From Alitta virens (Eukaryota; Annelida; Polychaeta; Phyllodocida; Nereididae): a stretch of DNA of 64,000 nt. The notes under the pieces are model-generated. The model was not told where the DNA came from. It was given only the letters and a program-made list of their open reading frames with translations, and ran no database searches. The position numbers were made by a program, and so were the translations under genes. Numbering within the stretch: position 1 is the first letter of the stretch; each line of letters opens with the position of its first letter. Positions 1 to 11,534 of the stretch are shown here, one piece after another. The DNA lies in assembly GCA_932294295.1 (NCBI GenBank), contig OW028586.1:10383790-10447789 (forward strand). The letters run 5' to 3'.

Positions 1-971
1 CCACCTAACCCAGATAGATGCATCTGTGTTGTAAAGAAGGAAATTACAGTCACGAAGGAATGTCTTTGAGAAAGAGGGCCTTCCCATCCATAAACAAAGT
101 AGGGAAGTGTCAAAGTGTCAAGAAAGAAAAACAAGGAAAAAGTGGAACTACACAAAATCCCAGTCACGAAATATCAGAGAGTAGGCCCCTTTAATACAGT
201 ATAACCACTTTAAAGTGGACACTCAATAGAATTCTAAACTCCAATCAAGGACTTTTTTAAAGTCCTTGTTCCAATACTGTGAAACTTGTTTCCAAAGCAT
301 ATGTAGATATTTCTTTATGTATGCCTATAATGAATGCTCCAGTTGTCTAAGTTCACCATAGTGTAAAAGTGTATCCATTTCTTTCTCACGTGTCCTTGGG
401 AGTAAACTCAAAACAGATGTTTAGAACATGTGTCCTTGTTAAGCTGAAGAATAGCTACTGTCAAAAGTTTTGTCAACTTCTTGATAATAAAGATCCTGTG
501 GTGATCCACTCGTGATCCTATAATACTAAAATACTTGTTTTAGTGACACTGACACTATGGGTCACCAAGTGTCATTTCTCATTCACAAGTTCAGTAAATC
601 CTTGGATATAGTAGACCTTCAGCTGTTCCAGTCATCATCCAAGTTCTGTTCTAATGTATTATAGTAGGTCCCATGTACCTATTTAAGATACTAGTGAGAG
701 TTCTCTGAATGTGCATGTTGGTACAGTAGGTCTCACAAAAACCGACTATACAGGAATAGAGCAAATTTTTCAAGTGTCCCTCTTAGAGCTGTTGGTCCTG
801 TGTTAGAAGTACATTGCATAAAATACTTGGAATGGTGTAATATAATCACAATGGATGCATCATATATCACCACGAAAGCTTTCTGTATAAGAGGTACGAA
901 AGAGTCACAAGCACTGCTATAATTTGTGTTGCTGTGGTCCAAAATGCTCCAGACTCATACCACACTCATTT
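1..971. other. No gene or clear repeat seen
   Basis: AT-rich sequence with only short chance ORFs and no splice-supported exon. Confidence 0.4.
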
Positions 972-976
972 AGCAT

Positions 977-1008
<32 letters not shown>

Positions 1009-1014
1009 GTAGCT
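972..1014 (+). repeat. (CAG)n microsatellite, interrupted
   Basis: Runs of AGCAGCAGC interrupted by AGT triplets. Confidence 0.95.
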
Positions 1015-1268
1015 CCAGTTGTGATAGCAACAGCCAGTCTGTGCACCTCCATCAACTTGTTGTTGGCCAATCACGTTTTAAAGTGAGACAGACAGGGCCC
1101 CAGTGGGTACCCTTGTGCTACCCCTGCATGGCATTAAGTCCAGCAAGTTGAATAAGTGATTGTGTTAGTCTCGTAGGTGCCAATGAATAAGTACACAAAG
1201 TAGCCACCATTGGTCTCTGACTTGAGGAAAGAAATATATATAGTCACTAAAACTCATCTGTGAAAGGG

Positions 1269-1523
1269 CTACCACAGCTCATCAATGTCATAGAAGGTCA
1301 TCCATCCATCAATAGTGGCAATTTCTGGACTCAGAGGAATGCACTTTACCCAAACCTTCATAAATGCAATCCTTCATTGCTTGTAAAAGCCTGGTTGCTC
1401 CATAGTAAAAGTGATGTTGCCATTGCTGTTATATCCCACACTTCGATAATGGCAACGTCCTTGATAGCGGTAAGGTCCTGTTCGAAAGCACACATCTGCA
1501 GCTCCGTCTTTCACATACAATCC
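1269..1523 (-). pseudogene. Possible decayed coding remnant, unidentified
   Basis: One minus-strand frame reads protein-like for about 50 codons (VCFRTGPYRYQGRCHYRSVG, then YNSNGNITFTMEQPGFYKQ), hits a TGA, and continues in the same frame for about 33 codons (FMKVWVKCIPLSPEIATIDG) to a TAG. Just upstream another frame is open. This suggests an old coding piece with a stop and perhaps a frameshift. No family is recognised and chance is not excluded. Confidence 0.25.
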
Positions 1524-1973
1524 TTAAACTTTGATCCTACGGTCAGTGTCAATGCTGGTCCCTTGATAATGGCAAGATTTGGTGCCAAGTTCTGCATTTG
1601 ATGTTGTCCAATATTGACACAAAAGCATACAATGTAAGTCAACAAAAAAAGTAACAAACATCTCCACCATCTGTGTCCAATTAAGTAAATTAACACAAAA
1701 GACACTTGTAATAGAAGCAAGTGTTCATACTATGGCCCACCTTAACATGGTAACCATCCATCTTGTACAGGTGATAGAGAGGGGTGTGGGAGTTCACCCC
1801 AACACAACTACATCACGTGTAACACCCCTCTTTACACACCCCTTTCAAAAGCATCTGTGGTGAAAGGTACGGTGCAGCTCCTGAGTGCGGACACCACTTT
1901 TCCATCCAACCTCTGGCCGTCAATGAACATACAGACCAACAAAAGTGAGCGCTCCTATATCTTAAGCCTGCTG

Positions 1974-2064
1974 ATATGTTTAGTAACAACAACTTCATTC
2001 AGTTTGATGTAACTGTGTTTATGCTTATGGCCAGCTGAAGCGAACATTGTCTAAAGCTTGTTAA
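1974..2064 (-). repeat. Dispersed ~100-bp unit, copy 1
   Basis: Reverse complement of a unit reading AGCTTTAGACAATGTTC.CTTCAGCTGGCCATAA..ACACAGTTA.ATCAAACTGAATGAAGTTGT. Three more copies lie at 2588-2673, 10322-10440 and 16540-16641. Copies end with TTACTAAA/TTACTGAACATAT. Class unknown. Confidence 0.85.
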
Positions 2065-2452
2065 TTTTTCTCCGATATTCATAAACTCAATTGGCATGCA
2101 CATGGGCGTAATATCAACAATATATTCATGGTATGAGCATGTAGTGACCATTTTGTGTTGGTTGTATTTTAGGTTGCATCTTTATAAAATACATTAGTTC
2201 TAGGGGCTGTGCAATACTGTCCGTTACATCGAGGTTTGACACCACTAAAACAGGCGTCAGCGTTCCCAGCCACAATAACCTGTGTGAAAAACAAGCTCCA
2301 CTCTAAATATTACAGGTTCTGTAACACTATGAGCACTTTGACTCCCATATCAATGCTCTCTGTAATGTGGGAAGATTGGCGAAAGTTTACCACCGCCACT
2401 TGGCTAATTCTTGCTAATGCAGGTATACCAATTCTTTACTTCACACAATAGG

Positions 2453-2471
2453 GTGGGGGGGGGGGGGGGGT
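2453..2471 (+). repeat. Poly-G tract
   Basis: A run of 16 G after GGGT; similar G runs occur at 24301-24314, 29287-29308 and 40716-40727. Confidence 0.95.
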
Positions 2472-2587
2472 CACCACTCTTTACATGCCTATATAAAGTA
2501 TCGCACAAAGCGAGTACATCCTTAATAATCACCAAATTGTCGACCAGTTTCGCATTTAATTTAATCGTTAAACTCCTTTTTCAGTAC

Positions 2588-2673
2588 GTAGCGCTCATTA
2601 GCTTTAGACAATGTTCACTTCAGCTGGCCATAAACACAGTTAAATCTACTGATAGAAGTTACCATTGAACATA
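2588..2673 (+). repeat. Dispersed ~100-bp unit, copy 2
   Basis: Reads TTAGCTTTAGACAATGTTCA and CTTCAGCTGGCCATAAACAC, with divergence in the second half (AAATCTACTGATAGAAGTTACCATTGAACATATT). Confidence 0.8.
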
Positions 2674-2715
2674 TTGGCAGTCTTATGTGTGGTCACACTC
2701 ACTTTTGTTGGATAT

Positions 2716-2885
2716 TGTACCAGGGCTGGGCACGATTTAATGTGTACTTATGTACTCGTGTACCCGAGTACATTTCAAGTACTGTACTCAGTACTCATGC
2801 CATATCACGAGTACAGTACTTGTACTCGAGTACATTGCCAAAGTACTCGTACTCATATGAGTACTTTCTGAGTACATGTGGGTTA
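2716..2885 (+). repeat. GTACTCGAGTAC-rich repeat, possible hAT-type MITE
   Basis: It begins CAGGGCTGGGCACGATTTAA, the kind of end seen in hAT-type nonautonomous elements, then carries more than a dozen GTACT/AGTAC words, many as self-complementary GAGTACTC or ACTCGAGT. The right end is unclear. Confidence 0.5.
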
Positions 2886-3652
2886 ATGCTCCAGCAGTAA
2901 TCAGGATTTTATGTACAATAAAAGTACATACATTTCATGTGGCCAAACTACAATTACTACATACATTTCTAGACAAGTCAGAATGACCATCACACCCATC
3001 CCAGCATATCATCAAAGCAATGTAATATATACATGTATTATAGTAAATTTTTCTCAATAATTTCAATTTGACTTCGCAGTTGTTTTGTGGTACATCCAGG
3101 ATTCCATCAGATGACGTCACGCATACCCAGCATTCAGTGCATTTTCCCGCCTTCCATGCGTTCAGTCATTCTCTTACGGATTGTCAGATTTTGCCTTTTT
3201 TGCTCAATCAAATAATAAGGAAAATGTAATGATGGGATGACAAGAACAGTAACTCTAGTTACTCCACATGATATGCTTACTTACAGTGTACCAAATATCA
3301 TCTGTGCATAATATTTTGCCCAGCTTTCTTGACAGTTCCCAACTTTCTAGTGAACCCCCTTGCTGAATTCTTTTGCATGCCCCATTCATGTGGTATAATG
3401 CTGCACAGATCTAAATCTACCTCAGCACCTGAGCTGCCAATACCTAGTGGCTTAGTCACTGCCTGCTACTGAGGTGCTCATTAACACAGCCCTAGGCAGG
3501 TGAGCACTGCTCACTCAGGTGCACCAAGGAGCTCCAATGGAAGTCTGGTGCATTCTGCATGAAGATCTGGTGCATTGCAGGAAATTGCTAGTATATCTCT
3601 GCAGGTATAATCTGTGCAAGTTGCAGTAAAAATTGCAGTGACTGATACTCTA

Positions 3653-3973
3653 ACAGTCTTTTCACTGAGCAGCCCTGAGTTCAGCAAGACATAAGTCCTT
3701 CCTCTAATCTTATTACTCATTTTGCTTTTCAGACATAGAAGATAATCACTGACTTATTCAATAAATATAACATTCTCAGAAAAATAACAAAAATCAACTG
3801 AATGATAAGATGTCAAATATACATTAAAGTGCACTAGATATACTGCTGCTAGGATGCACTTTGCTTCAGCCAATCATAGACAAGGGCGGGAACTTTTTCA
3901 GCTAATAGAATTTTAGTATTCTGTTGAAGCCACCTGGTGGAAATATAGAGAACCTTCCGTGAAAATCCACTAC
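3653..3973 (-). mobile_element. MITE-A copy 1 (~320 bp)
   Basis: Family defined by ends ATAGTGGATTTTCACGG and (reverse complement of the other end) ATAGGGTCTTTTCACTG, which match at about 13 of 17 bases. The body contains CCACCAGGTGGC, ATTCTATTGGCTGAAAA, GTTCCCGCCCTTGACT, TTTTAATGTATATTTGACA and TCTGAAAAGCAAAATGAGTA. Seven copies in the window, both strands, no coding capacity. Confidence 0.88.
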
Positions 3974-4137
3974 TGAACCTAATCATGTAGAGAATTTGAG
4001 TCCCAATATTGCAGTCTGATATGGATGGTATAGAGAATACTTAACCTTGTGGCTGACAATCTGATTCTGCAGTGTAAAAAATCTGGCCTAGAAATATGAA
4101 AATGTTATAGTTTTGTTGTTTTTGTTCGTGACCAAAG

Positions 4138-4935
4138 ATTTTGTTGTTGTTGTTGTTTTCATCTACTGGTTTTCTCTGTAGCACTGTCTGTCTGTCTGCC
4201 TGATCCTCTTTTCCTTGTCCTCGTTGCACGGTGTCTCTCTCTAATAAGTGTATATTTTGAATGTCTCTTTCTCTCTTAGCGTCCGTCTCTCTTTCTCCTC
4301 TTGTCTCTCTAAGCATGTGTCTCCCTTGCTGTCCTGACACTTTAATTGTCTATGTCTAAGCAGCCAATTTTCTATATCTCTCAGACTCTCAGTCGAACTC
4401 ATTACAGTCCTTGCACTCTGTCTATGTCTCTCTAATTGTCGCTTGGGCTTTGTCTCGGTCTTTCCGTCTCTCTTAGTACTATCCATGTCTTATTCCATCT
4501 GTGTCTCTCTAAATGTCTCTCTGTCTGGCCATGTTCATTTTTTTCTTGTGGCCCCCTGCCAGTGGCCTTCCATGCCTTCAGGGGTCTCCTACATGCTGAT
4601 GTTGTTTTGGTAACCGTTATGTTTATTACTTGCCAATTTTTATTATATCATTATCATCATTGCCAATTTTTATTTTATCATGGTTACACCTTTTTTTTTT
4701 TAATCATGTATGTCTTATGGTTAAATAAGCTATCTACCTGTCTACCTATTTATCCATCCATCTATCCATCTATTTATCTATCTATCTATCTGTCTGTCTC
4801 TATCTATCTATCCATCTACCTATTTATCTATCTATCTATCCATCTACCTATTTATCTATCTATCTATCCATCTACCTATCTACCTATTCATCTATCCATC
4901 TATCTACCTACCTATCTACCTATCTATCTATCTAC
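4138..4935 (+). repeat. (GTT)n, pyrimidine-rich TGTCTCTC region and (TATC)n microsatellite
   Basis: (TTG)n at 4138-4160, degenerate TGTCTCTCT repeats over 4180-4530, an intervening unique stretch, and a long TATC/TACC/CATC microsatellite at 4730-4935. Long ORFs here are repeat artefacts. Confidence 0.9.
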
Positions 4936-5847
4936 TCGACAATGCATGGAAAAATGAAAATAAAAGTTCTGATTGTTTTTCTGTCTCTTTCTGAGTGTCT
5001 ATCTCTTTACCCTCCTTGCTCTCTATCTTTGTCTCAGTGTCTTGCTTTCTGTCTCTCCACCTGTTCCATCTTGTTCCATCCATTATCTAAAGCACCTTTC
5101 TATCCTTTTTGCCACTCACAGAGCACCTTTTTGCCTCCACTAATAGTGGCTCTGCTGTTTGGATAAATGAGAGTAAACTAGTGGATAAACAGTCTCATCT
5201 ATTTTTCACCAGCCTCTCATGCTCTTTTTATTCTTATGCATCTATATTACCAGAACAATAAAAGAAATTCTCACATGCGACCAAATAAAGTTCTTCGAAT
5301 ATTTGAGATGACATCATGCTCATGCTGAGATTGTTTATATCATTTCCCAGTATATTTATTTGCATAACTGAAGCATGTTTTCTGTATTACAGTGGAGTAT
5401 ATATACAGAAAAGAAATATGTGCTACTACTCCCGAAAAACATGTGGATGATCATATGATAATTAATATATAATATCAATTTTAAATCCTACTATGAAATT
5501 ATTTGCAATCGAAAATCAGATCACTAAATTCTATTTTCTGTATTTATGGCAATTCAGCAAAATCAATACGGATTGCATAAGGATTACATCTAAGGGGTGG
5601 TAGGTACCCTCTGGCTCTGTAGGTTTCTTTTACCCCTTTTTAACCTGTCAGGTGCTCATATGAGAGTGAGTGAAGCAACACATTGCCTGAATAATCACCT
5701 GGTCACACGAAACAGCATTTCCAAGCACTGGATCAACAGTCTTTACCACAGACCCACATGTGCCATATACCGCATTCACCTGGATCAAATATACAGTAGA
5801 GCCTCACTGTTAAGACATTCGTCTGATCAATACATTCACGTGATCAA
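4936..5847. other. No gene seen
   Basis: More TCTGTCTC-like sequence to about 5070, then AT-rich unique DNA without splice-supported exons. Confidence 0.4.
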
Positions 5848-5978
5848 ATACACAGTGCTGAGGCAAGTAAAAGATCCCACCCATGGGGTGAATGTGTAAC
5901 ATGGGTGGACTCCTCTCTCACCTCATTAATCAACCCTCGATAGCGGCAAGAACTTGCCTTAGAGTGCTGCCCTTTCCA
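5848..5978 (+). repeat. SINE body fragment
   Basis: Shows the SINE tail words CAGTGCTGAGGCAAGTAAAA, GATCCCACCCATGGGG and AATCAACCCTCGATAGCGGC. No tRNA-like head is attached. Confidence 0.75.
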
Positions 5979-6006
5979 CATATATCTCTATGTCTATTTA
6001 TCTATA

Positions 6007-6079
<73 letters not shown>

Positions 6080-6127
6080 GTCTATCTGTCTATCTATCTA
6101 TCTAAATTTCTGTCTATCTATCTATCA
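6007..6127 (+). repeat. (TA)n followed by TCTA/TCTG microsatellite
   Basis: About 35 TA units, then TCTG and TCTA tetramers, directly after the SINE fragment; this looks like an expanded SINE tail. Confidence 0.95.
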
Positions 6128-6309
6128 CTACTAAGACATTCATGTGTACAGATATATACAGCAAAATCTCGCTATTAAGACATTCATGTGATAAAATACA
6201 TAGTGAATCTTCACCATTGCAATCAGTGTTGATCAAATGAACAGTGAACGGCTGAATGATCACTATTACAGTCAATTTCATAGAGTTGGAAACTAGTCCC
6301 ATAGACTGG

Positions 6310-6422
6310 CAGCTAAACTCCAGAGGACGTCATGTGAACTCAGGACTCTTATTGGTTGAGAGACTGCATGCCGCAACCAATGGGAGACCTGGAATCACAT
6401 GTCGTCCTCTGGAGTTTGGCTT
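6310..6422. mobile_element. Single-copy foldback element (~113 bp)
   Basis: AAACTCCAGAGGACGTCATG near the left end is mirrored by CATGTCGTCCTCTGGAGTTT near the right. Inside, ATTGGTTG..CAACCAAT forms an inner inverted repeat. One copy in the window. Confidence 0.75.
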
Positions 6423-7297
6423 CTATGACTATGAGATTGTTTCCAAACATCTTATGAAAATGACTGTAGGGAATTCATGTGGATCAGATATGCATTGAAT
6501 AGTTACCGCCATGACAGCCCTACAGGAATAGAAACCTTGAAAGAGATTTCCAGGGATCGAAATAAGGTTCAACAATGGTAACCCGCTTTCCGGTTACCAT
6601 AAATATTGATGTAGTAACCGCCCCTAACCGCAACTGTTGTGACCGAATAATTTGAAGCATTTTTTCACGAAAGTCGGTCCGTTCGCAGGGAAAATATTAC
6701 CTGAACCATGGTTCTCGACTTATCTCGGTCCCTGGATTGCTAACCACAGATCAACTGCTACTAGAGTTCGCATTTATGAACCATGTAATTCATCAGTGGA
6801 TCATATCTTTGCCTGATATATTCCTGATACTGATTAAGTACAGCTTAATGCTTCCACTGAGCTTCCAGCCTATGCATCTTCATTGGAAATTCAGATTGTA
6901 AATTTCAGAGTCTTCAGACATTACCAGCCCAAGGTGTCCGTTCCAGGCGGAAGATGTCTGGTTTTTTTTACCCCCTTTGCACACCTGGGGAATCCACTTC
7001 CGGGTGCTGAGGGGGTTAAAAAGTTACGTAACATCAATCAAGACGTCTGCCTGGGCCTTTGGGCAACGTCAAAAAAAGTTTTCGGTTAGTTTCTTCTTAA
7101 AAACAGAAGAGCTGTTTGTGTTGGTTCTGAGTCGATTCAGTTGTCTAACTATAAATCAGCTTGTCTTCTAACTACGAGACTTACTTCAATTTCAATCACT
7201 CCGAGTCAACACAAAACATCAATAAAGGTGAGAAAACTATACAGACATGAACGATAAGAACATTAGCATTTATCAGCCTCTCTGTAATTTGAATTGA
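6423..7297. other. No gene seen
   Basis: Unique sequence with short ORFs only; no splice-supported exon. Confidence 0.35.
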
Positions 7298-7583
7298 CAC
7301 ACGTCTTTCCTCTCCTCTTATTACTCATTTTGCTTTTCAGACATAGTAGGTCATTACTAGCTGATTCCATAGATATAATTTTCTCTGAGAAATAACAGAA
7401 ATCAAATAAATGATAAGATGTCAGATATACATTAAAATGCACTAAAAATACTGCTGCTAGGATGCACTTTGCTTCAGCCAATCAGAGTCAAGGGCGGGAA
7501 CTATTTCCACCAATAGAATTGCATTATTCTGTCATAGCCACCTGGTGGAAATATAGAGAATCTGCTGTGAAAATCCATTATTT
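7298..7583 (-). mobile_element. MITE-A copy 2, truncated at one end
   Basis: Reverse-orientation copy lacking the CTGAATTC..CAGTGAAAAG end; it keeps TTACTCATTTTGCTTTTCAG through TGTGAAAATCCATTATT. Confidence 0.85.
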
Positions 7584-7734
7584 TACTAAATGTCAGTGAA
7601 ATACCGAGAATAGAATGCAGGTCCTGGTTTTTGGTTTCAGCATGATGTCTAATCATGGAGAGAAATGACATTTGCTTTGGCTTTGTAACTGCATTGTATA
7701 ATGACTACAGATTCAATGTTAGAAATCTAAAACT

Positions 7735-8066
7735 AGATCAGCCTACATGCTGCCAGAGGCAGATGTAATGATGAGTTTATAAGGCATGAGAGTCCATACC
7801 AGGTTACACATTTACCCCATGGATGGGGTCTTTGTTAAAATCCCAGGCCCGGGCACTCTTCATGAGCAACATCTCAGCTGGATTTCGTTCGGATAAGACG
7901 TTAAATTGGTGGTCCCTTGTACACTGTGTCTATGCTGAGGCAAGTAACAGATCCCACCCATGGGGTAAATGTGTAACATGGGTGGACTCCTCCTCTCACA
8001 CCTCATCAATCAACCCTCGATAGCAACAAGAACTTGCCTTAGAGGGCTGCACTTCCCATATCTATA

Positions 8067-8097
<31 letters not shown>
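7735..8097 (+). repeat. SINE copy with (TATC)n tail
   Basis: Contains CCAGGCCCGGGCACTCTTCA, CATCTCAGCTGGATTTCGTT, TGCTGAGGCAAGTAACAGATCC and the CAACCCTCGATAGCAACAAG end, then a TATC microsatellite (8061-8097). A reversed SINE tail (CTGCCAGAGGCAGATGTAATG) precedes it, so two copies abut. Confidence 0.75.
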
Positions 8098-8809
8098 TAC
8101 TTGTCCCAGCACAGACAGGCTCTACCAATTTTAAGTCTCATACAACAGGACAGAATCTCAACTTAGTTCAGTCAAGTAAAACCACAAAATAATAGATTCT
8201 ACTAGTTTTAACGCCCAACCAATTTAAGAATAATCACAGTTATAACAACTTTGGTAATTCAGCTCAGCTTGGGATAATCTGGGAACTGGTTTTCTTACAC
8301 AAGAAACTCACTGAAAAACACAACTTGGTATTTTTTAATCATTTTTTTCCCCTTGTATTTTGGCCAGGATAACTTAAGTCTTCACTTCCTCTGGGGTGAT
8401 GTAAAAAGTGTTGTGAGAGCTTTCCTTGGCTTGATTGTTTGCTTTCTTTCTTGCATGGATGCTGACTTGAGTGAAATGAGCCTGTTCTGTGAGAAACATG
8501 TCTTTCTACTCAACTTCATGGGCCTCGTATCTCTTTCAATGTCTGGAATCAAGTTCCACGTGGTTGAGCGATAAAGCTGCATTATTAAAGCATAAGTAAT
8601 GATGAGATGGTCTTAGACTTACACGATTAGCAACCTCAAGAAATAGTTCTATTAACTCAAGAAAGTCATGCAATGAATCAACCTTGCAGCTGGCTGTCTG
8701 GCTGCCTGGCTGCCTGGCAACTTACCAACCAACACACCAACCAGTCAACAAACTAACCAGACAATCACCACACCAGCCAACCAATATATATTTGAACTAG
8801 TTTTGCATA

Positions 8810-8950
8810 CATGGCCAAATGTGCCACGTGCATTTTCCATGCGTCTGGATAAACGCATGGTTTTCACCTCGATTATAATTAGGCAAAAACCATGCCTTTT
8901 CCATGCATTTATCCTTCTCATGGAAAACGCACGTGGCACATTTGGCCATG
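8810..8950. mobile_element. MITE-B copy 1 (foldback, TA-flanked)
   Basis: Ends CATGGCCAAATGTGCCACGTG and its reverse complement, flanked by TA on both sides as for Tc1/mariner-type insertion. The interior GCGTTTTCCATG..GGATAAA words pair, so the whole element can fold back. Four copies in the window; no coding capacity. Confidence 0.9.
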
Positions 8951-9439
8951 TAGGATAGAATTAAAAGTTAGAATCTCTTTAGTTAATTCATGGAGTCACC
9001 AGTTCTGGCAAGCGGCTCTTTGGTTGATTAATCTTAAAGGTTAGACCGAAATATTGCTGTCATTTGCAAGCGAGTCGATATGCGACTCTCGTTTTGAGGC
9101 AGTTTGTCGGACTACTCAAAGGTGTGACAGATAAATTAATATAATAACTGACCATACACTCCAAGCTATGACAATAAACTGTCAAGTATGGACAGCTATA
9201 TGCCTCGCTTATTTTTTCTTGGTTGGAAATATCAGTCAACAGATATGCCAGCCTATGAATGCATTCAGTCCATAGTCCATCACAATATTCTGGCTTTATA
9301 TGCAGCACCGGTTGTCCATAAGCAAGCCACTGTAGACTGAGTAAAAACAACATATATGAATCCCATCATTTTCCCCCAAATCGACATGGTGGCTTGTATG
9401 AACAACTAGATGGATGGATGGGTGGATGGTTAAAGTGCA

Positions 9440-9568
9440 GCCCTCTAATGCAAGTTCTGGCTTCTTTCAAGGCTTGATTGATGAGGTGAGAGAGGGAGAG
9501 AGGAAGAGTCCACCCAGGTTACACATTTACCCCATAGGTGGGATCTTTGACTTGCCTCAGCATAGACA
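9440..9568 (-). repeat. SINE body fragment
   Basis: Reverse-orientation words GTGCAGCCCTCTAATGCAAG, TTGATTGATGAGGTGAGAGA and CCATAGGTGGGATCTTTGAC. Confidence 0.75.
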
Positions 9569-9659
9569 CTGAAACTTGATCTTTTGTACAAAACACTACA
9601 AAACGTGTGCTTATGTTGTGCATGTATATTGGTTGGTCAGTTGGTGTGTTTGGTCGTTA

Positions 9660-9992
9660 GTTTGGTTGGTTGGTTGGTTGGTTGGTTGGTCTGTCAGTTG
9701 GTTGGTTGGTGGATTGGTCAGTTGGTCGGTTGGTTGGTGGATTGGGTAGTTGGTCAGTTGGTTGGTTGGTTGGTCAGTCGGTTGATTGGTGGGTCGGTTG
9801 GTGGATCAGTCAGTCGGTTGGTTGGTGGGTCGGTTGGTGGATCAGTTGGTTGGTTGGTTGGTTGGTGGATCGGTCAGTTGGTTGGTTGGTGTGTGGATCG
9901 GTCAGTTGGTTGGTTGGTTGGTGGATCGGTCAGTTGGTTGGTTGGTGTGTGGATCGGTCAGTTGGTTGGTGGATCGGTTGGTATCATGACTT
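9660..9992 (+). repeat. TTGG-based minisatellite
   Basis: TTGG runs alternate with GTGGATCGGTCAG and GTGTGGATCGGTCAG units. Long ORFs in two frames (Gly-Trp-Leu-Val rich) are by-products of the repeat. Confidence 0.93.
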
Positions 9993-10321
9993 TTCTTGCA
10001 CAGTTGTCTCTCAACAAGGAAAATAATACTGCAAGGTGCTCTGAATGGCAGTCTTAAAACAGGGGTTTCACATTAAGACGAAAAAAAGATGTTTCATGAA
10101 GTCCTGTTTATCGCAAATCTATCATCTATCCACTTGAAACTACTCGCAAAGCCTTTCAGAGTCTTTTACCTACTATTAAAACCAATCCAGTTTGAGTCTG
10201 GGCTCGTTATTCATGCTGTAAGTTGAAGAGACAGCAATATTGTAATATGCAATATGCAATTCAGTGAAACACATCTCATCAGTAGATTCAGTACCACCAA
10301 AATTACGAGTGATTTCTTTTT

Positions 10322-10440
10322 CATTTTGTAGCATTGACTAGCTTTAGTGTTTAGACAATGTTTGCTTCAGCTGGCCATAAGCATAAACACAGTTATATCA
10401 AACTGAATGAAGTTGTCATTACTAAAGATGAAATCATATT
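10322..10440 (+). repeat. Dispersed ~100-bp unit, copy 3
   Basis: Contains TAGCATTGACTAGCTTTAG, AATGTTTGCTTCAGCTGGCC and ATCAAACTGAATGAAGTTGT. Confidence 0.85.
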
Positions 10441-10446
10441 CTTTAG

Positions 10447-10528
10447 TAGCCCGAGAAACTGACCACACGCCACTGTCGGCTCTTATTCATACTGTGAGAG
10501 CTAAGCGAACATCAGATTTCTCGGGCTA
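10447..10528. repeat. 82-bp sequence with 12-bp perfect terminal inverted repeats
   Basis: TAGCCCGAGAAA at the left is mirrored by TTTCTCGGGCTA at the right. CTTTAG lies directly left and three bases to the right. Possibly a tiny MITE; single copy. Confidence 0.6.
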
Positions 10529-11256
10529 ATGCTTTAGATACTGACCATCATACTGTGTGTGAGAACTCTTACACAATCAACGGATGGTAATGAGACCAAA
10601 ATGCAGTTTTACAGGCCGACATTGGTGATATTGAGTGTGGATGATAGTCAAGACCAATATTACTGAAAAGTGTAAGGATCTGTAACAAATTACTAGCTGA
10701 GGCCAGTAAAACTGCATATTGGTCAACATTCCATCCACCATTTGTGACATTCTACACCTAGATTATTTTGACTTGATACTACTCCAAGTTTGTGTTAATT
10801 TGTTATTACAATTTAGGTGTAGAATATAATACACTATTTCTGTAAAACAGACCTAAACACATATGCCGATGTTTCCTGATGACAAGCTGAGTGTTTCACC
10901 TGGAGTAGTTTTCAGACATCTATATTTTCTAGATACACAAGCTGCAGACATTTTGCACCATGAGCTTGACACCATGTTTACAATACACTTGGGCAAAAAG
11001 ATACTTGGCAGCAGTAAATGAAAAGGTCGTTCATTTTTTTGCTTTTGACACTTTTTGACAGTGTTTATCCTCAGTCTAATGCAGACTGCATCAGAAATAA
11101 ATCTTCTGTACAGTAGGCCTTCTTTAAAGTGACTGAATATGCCATTAGCCTTGTGATGAAATCATGGAGGTATTATAATTGTAGATACCTCCATGATGAA
11201 ATACCTGCATGGTATATGGAGGAGAGTGGACAAACTGTGAAGTAAGTCAGCGACAT
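10529..11256. other. No gene seen
   Basis: Contains inverted pairs TTCTACACCTA/TAGGTGTAGAA (10751-10822) and CATGGAGGTAT/ATACCTCCATG (11163-11195), but no supported coding sequence. Confidence 0.4.
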
Positions 11257-11534
11257 ACAGTTAATTTCATTAAAAACGGCCCATCAAATTGAACCTAGTC
11301 AAAGCTGTCATTGCTGGCTACTCAAAACCGGATCTAAAAGTACATATTTATGATATATTAGGTTAATTTCTTACATTTACCAAGGTTTATATTTATATAT
11401 CTGGTGATAGATGTAAGTCGATTATTGGCCATAGAAGTGGACAGAAGCAGCTGGCTTTAGCATGTTTAGACCACAGCCAGGTACAGGTCATTACAGACAG
11501 CTAGAATCGACCGTATTTTGTATGAAACTAACTG
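11257..11534 (+). mobile_element. MITE-D copy 1 (~280 bp)
   Basis: Ends ACAGTTAATTTCATTAAAAACGGC and (right) ATGAAACTAACTGT give a terminal inverted repeat. The interior has GCTGGCTTTAGC and a GACAGCTAGAATCGACC segment. An inverted copy lies at 13516-13814. Confidence 0.8.

Noticed and set aside
4436..4957. 173-codon plus-strand ORF
   Set aside because: Its second half is the TATC microsatellite read as Ile-Tyr-Leu-Ser repeats; no domain, no splice context.
8382..8576. Possible minus-strand exon after an ATAATGCAG acceptor
   Set aside because: The opposite strand is equally open, and there is no GT donor of quality at the other end.
9584..10057. 157- and 118-codon ORFs rich in Gly-Trp-Leu-Val
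   Set aside because: Entirely explained by the TTGG minisatellite; several frames are open at once.
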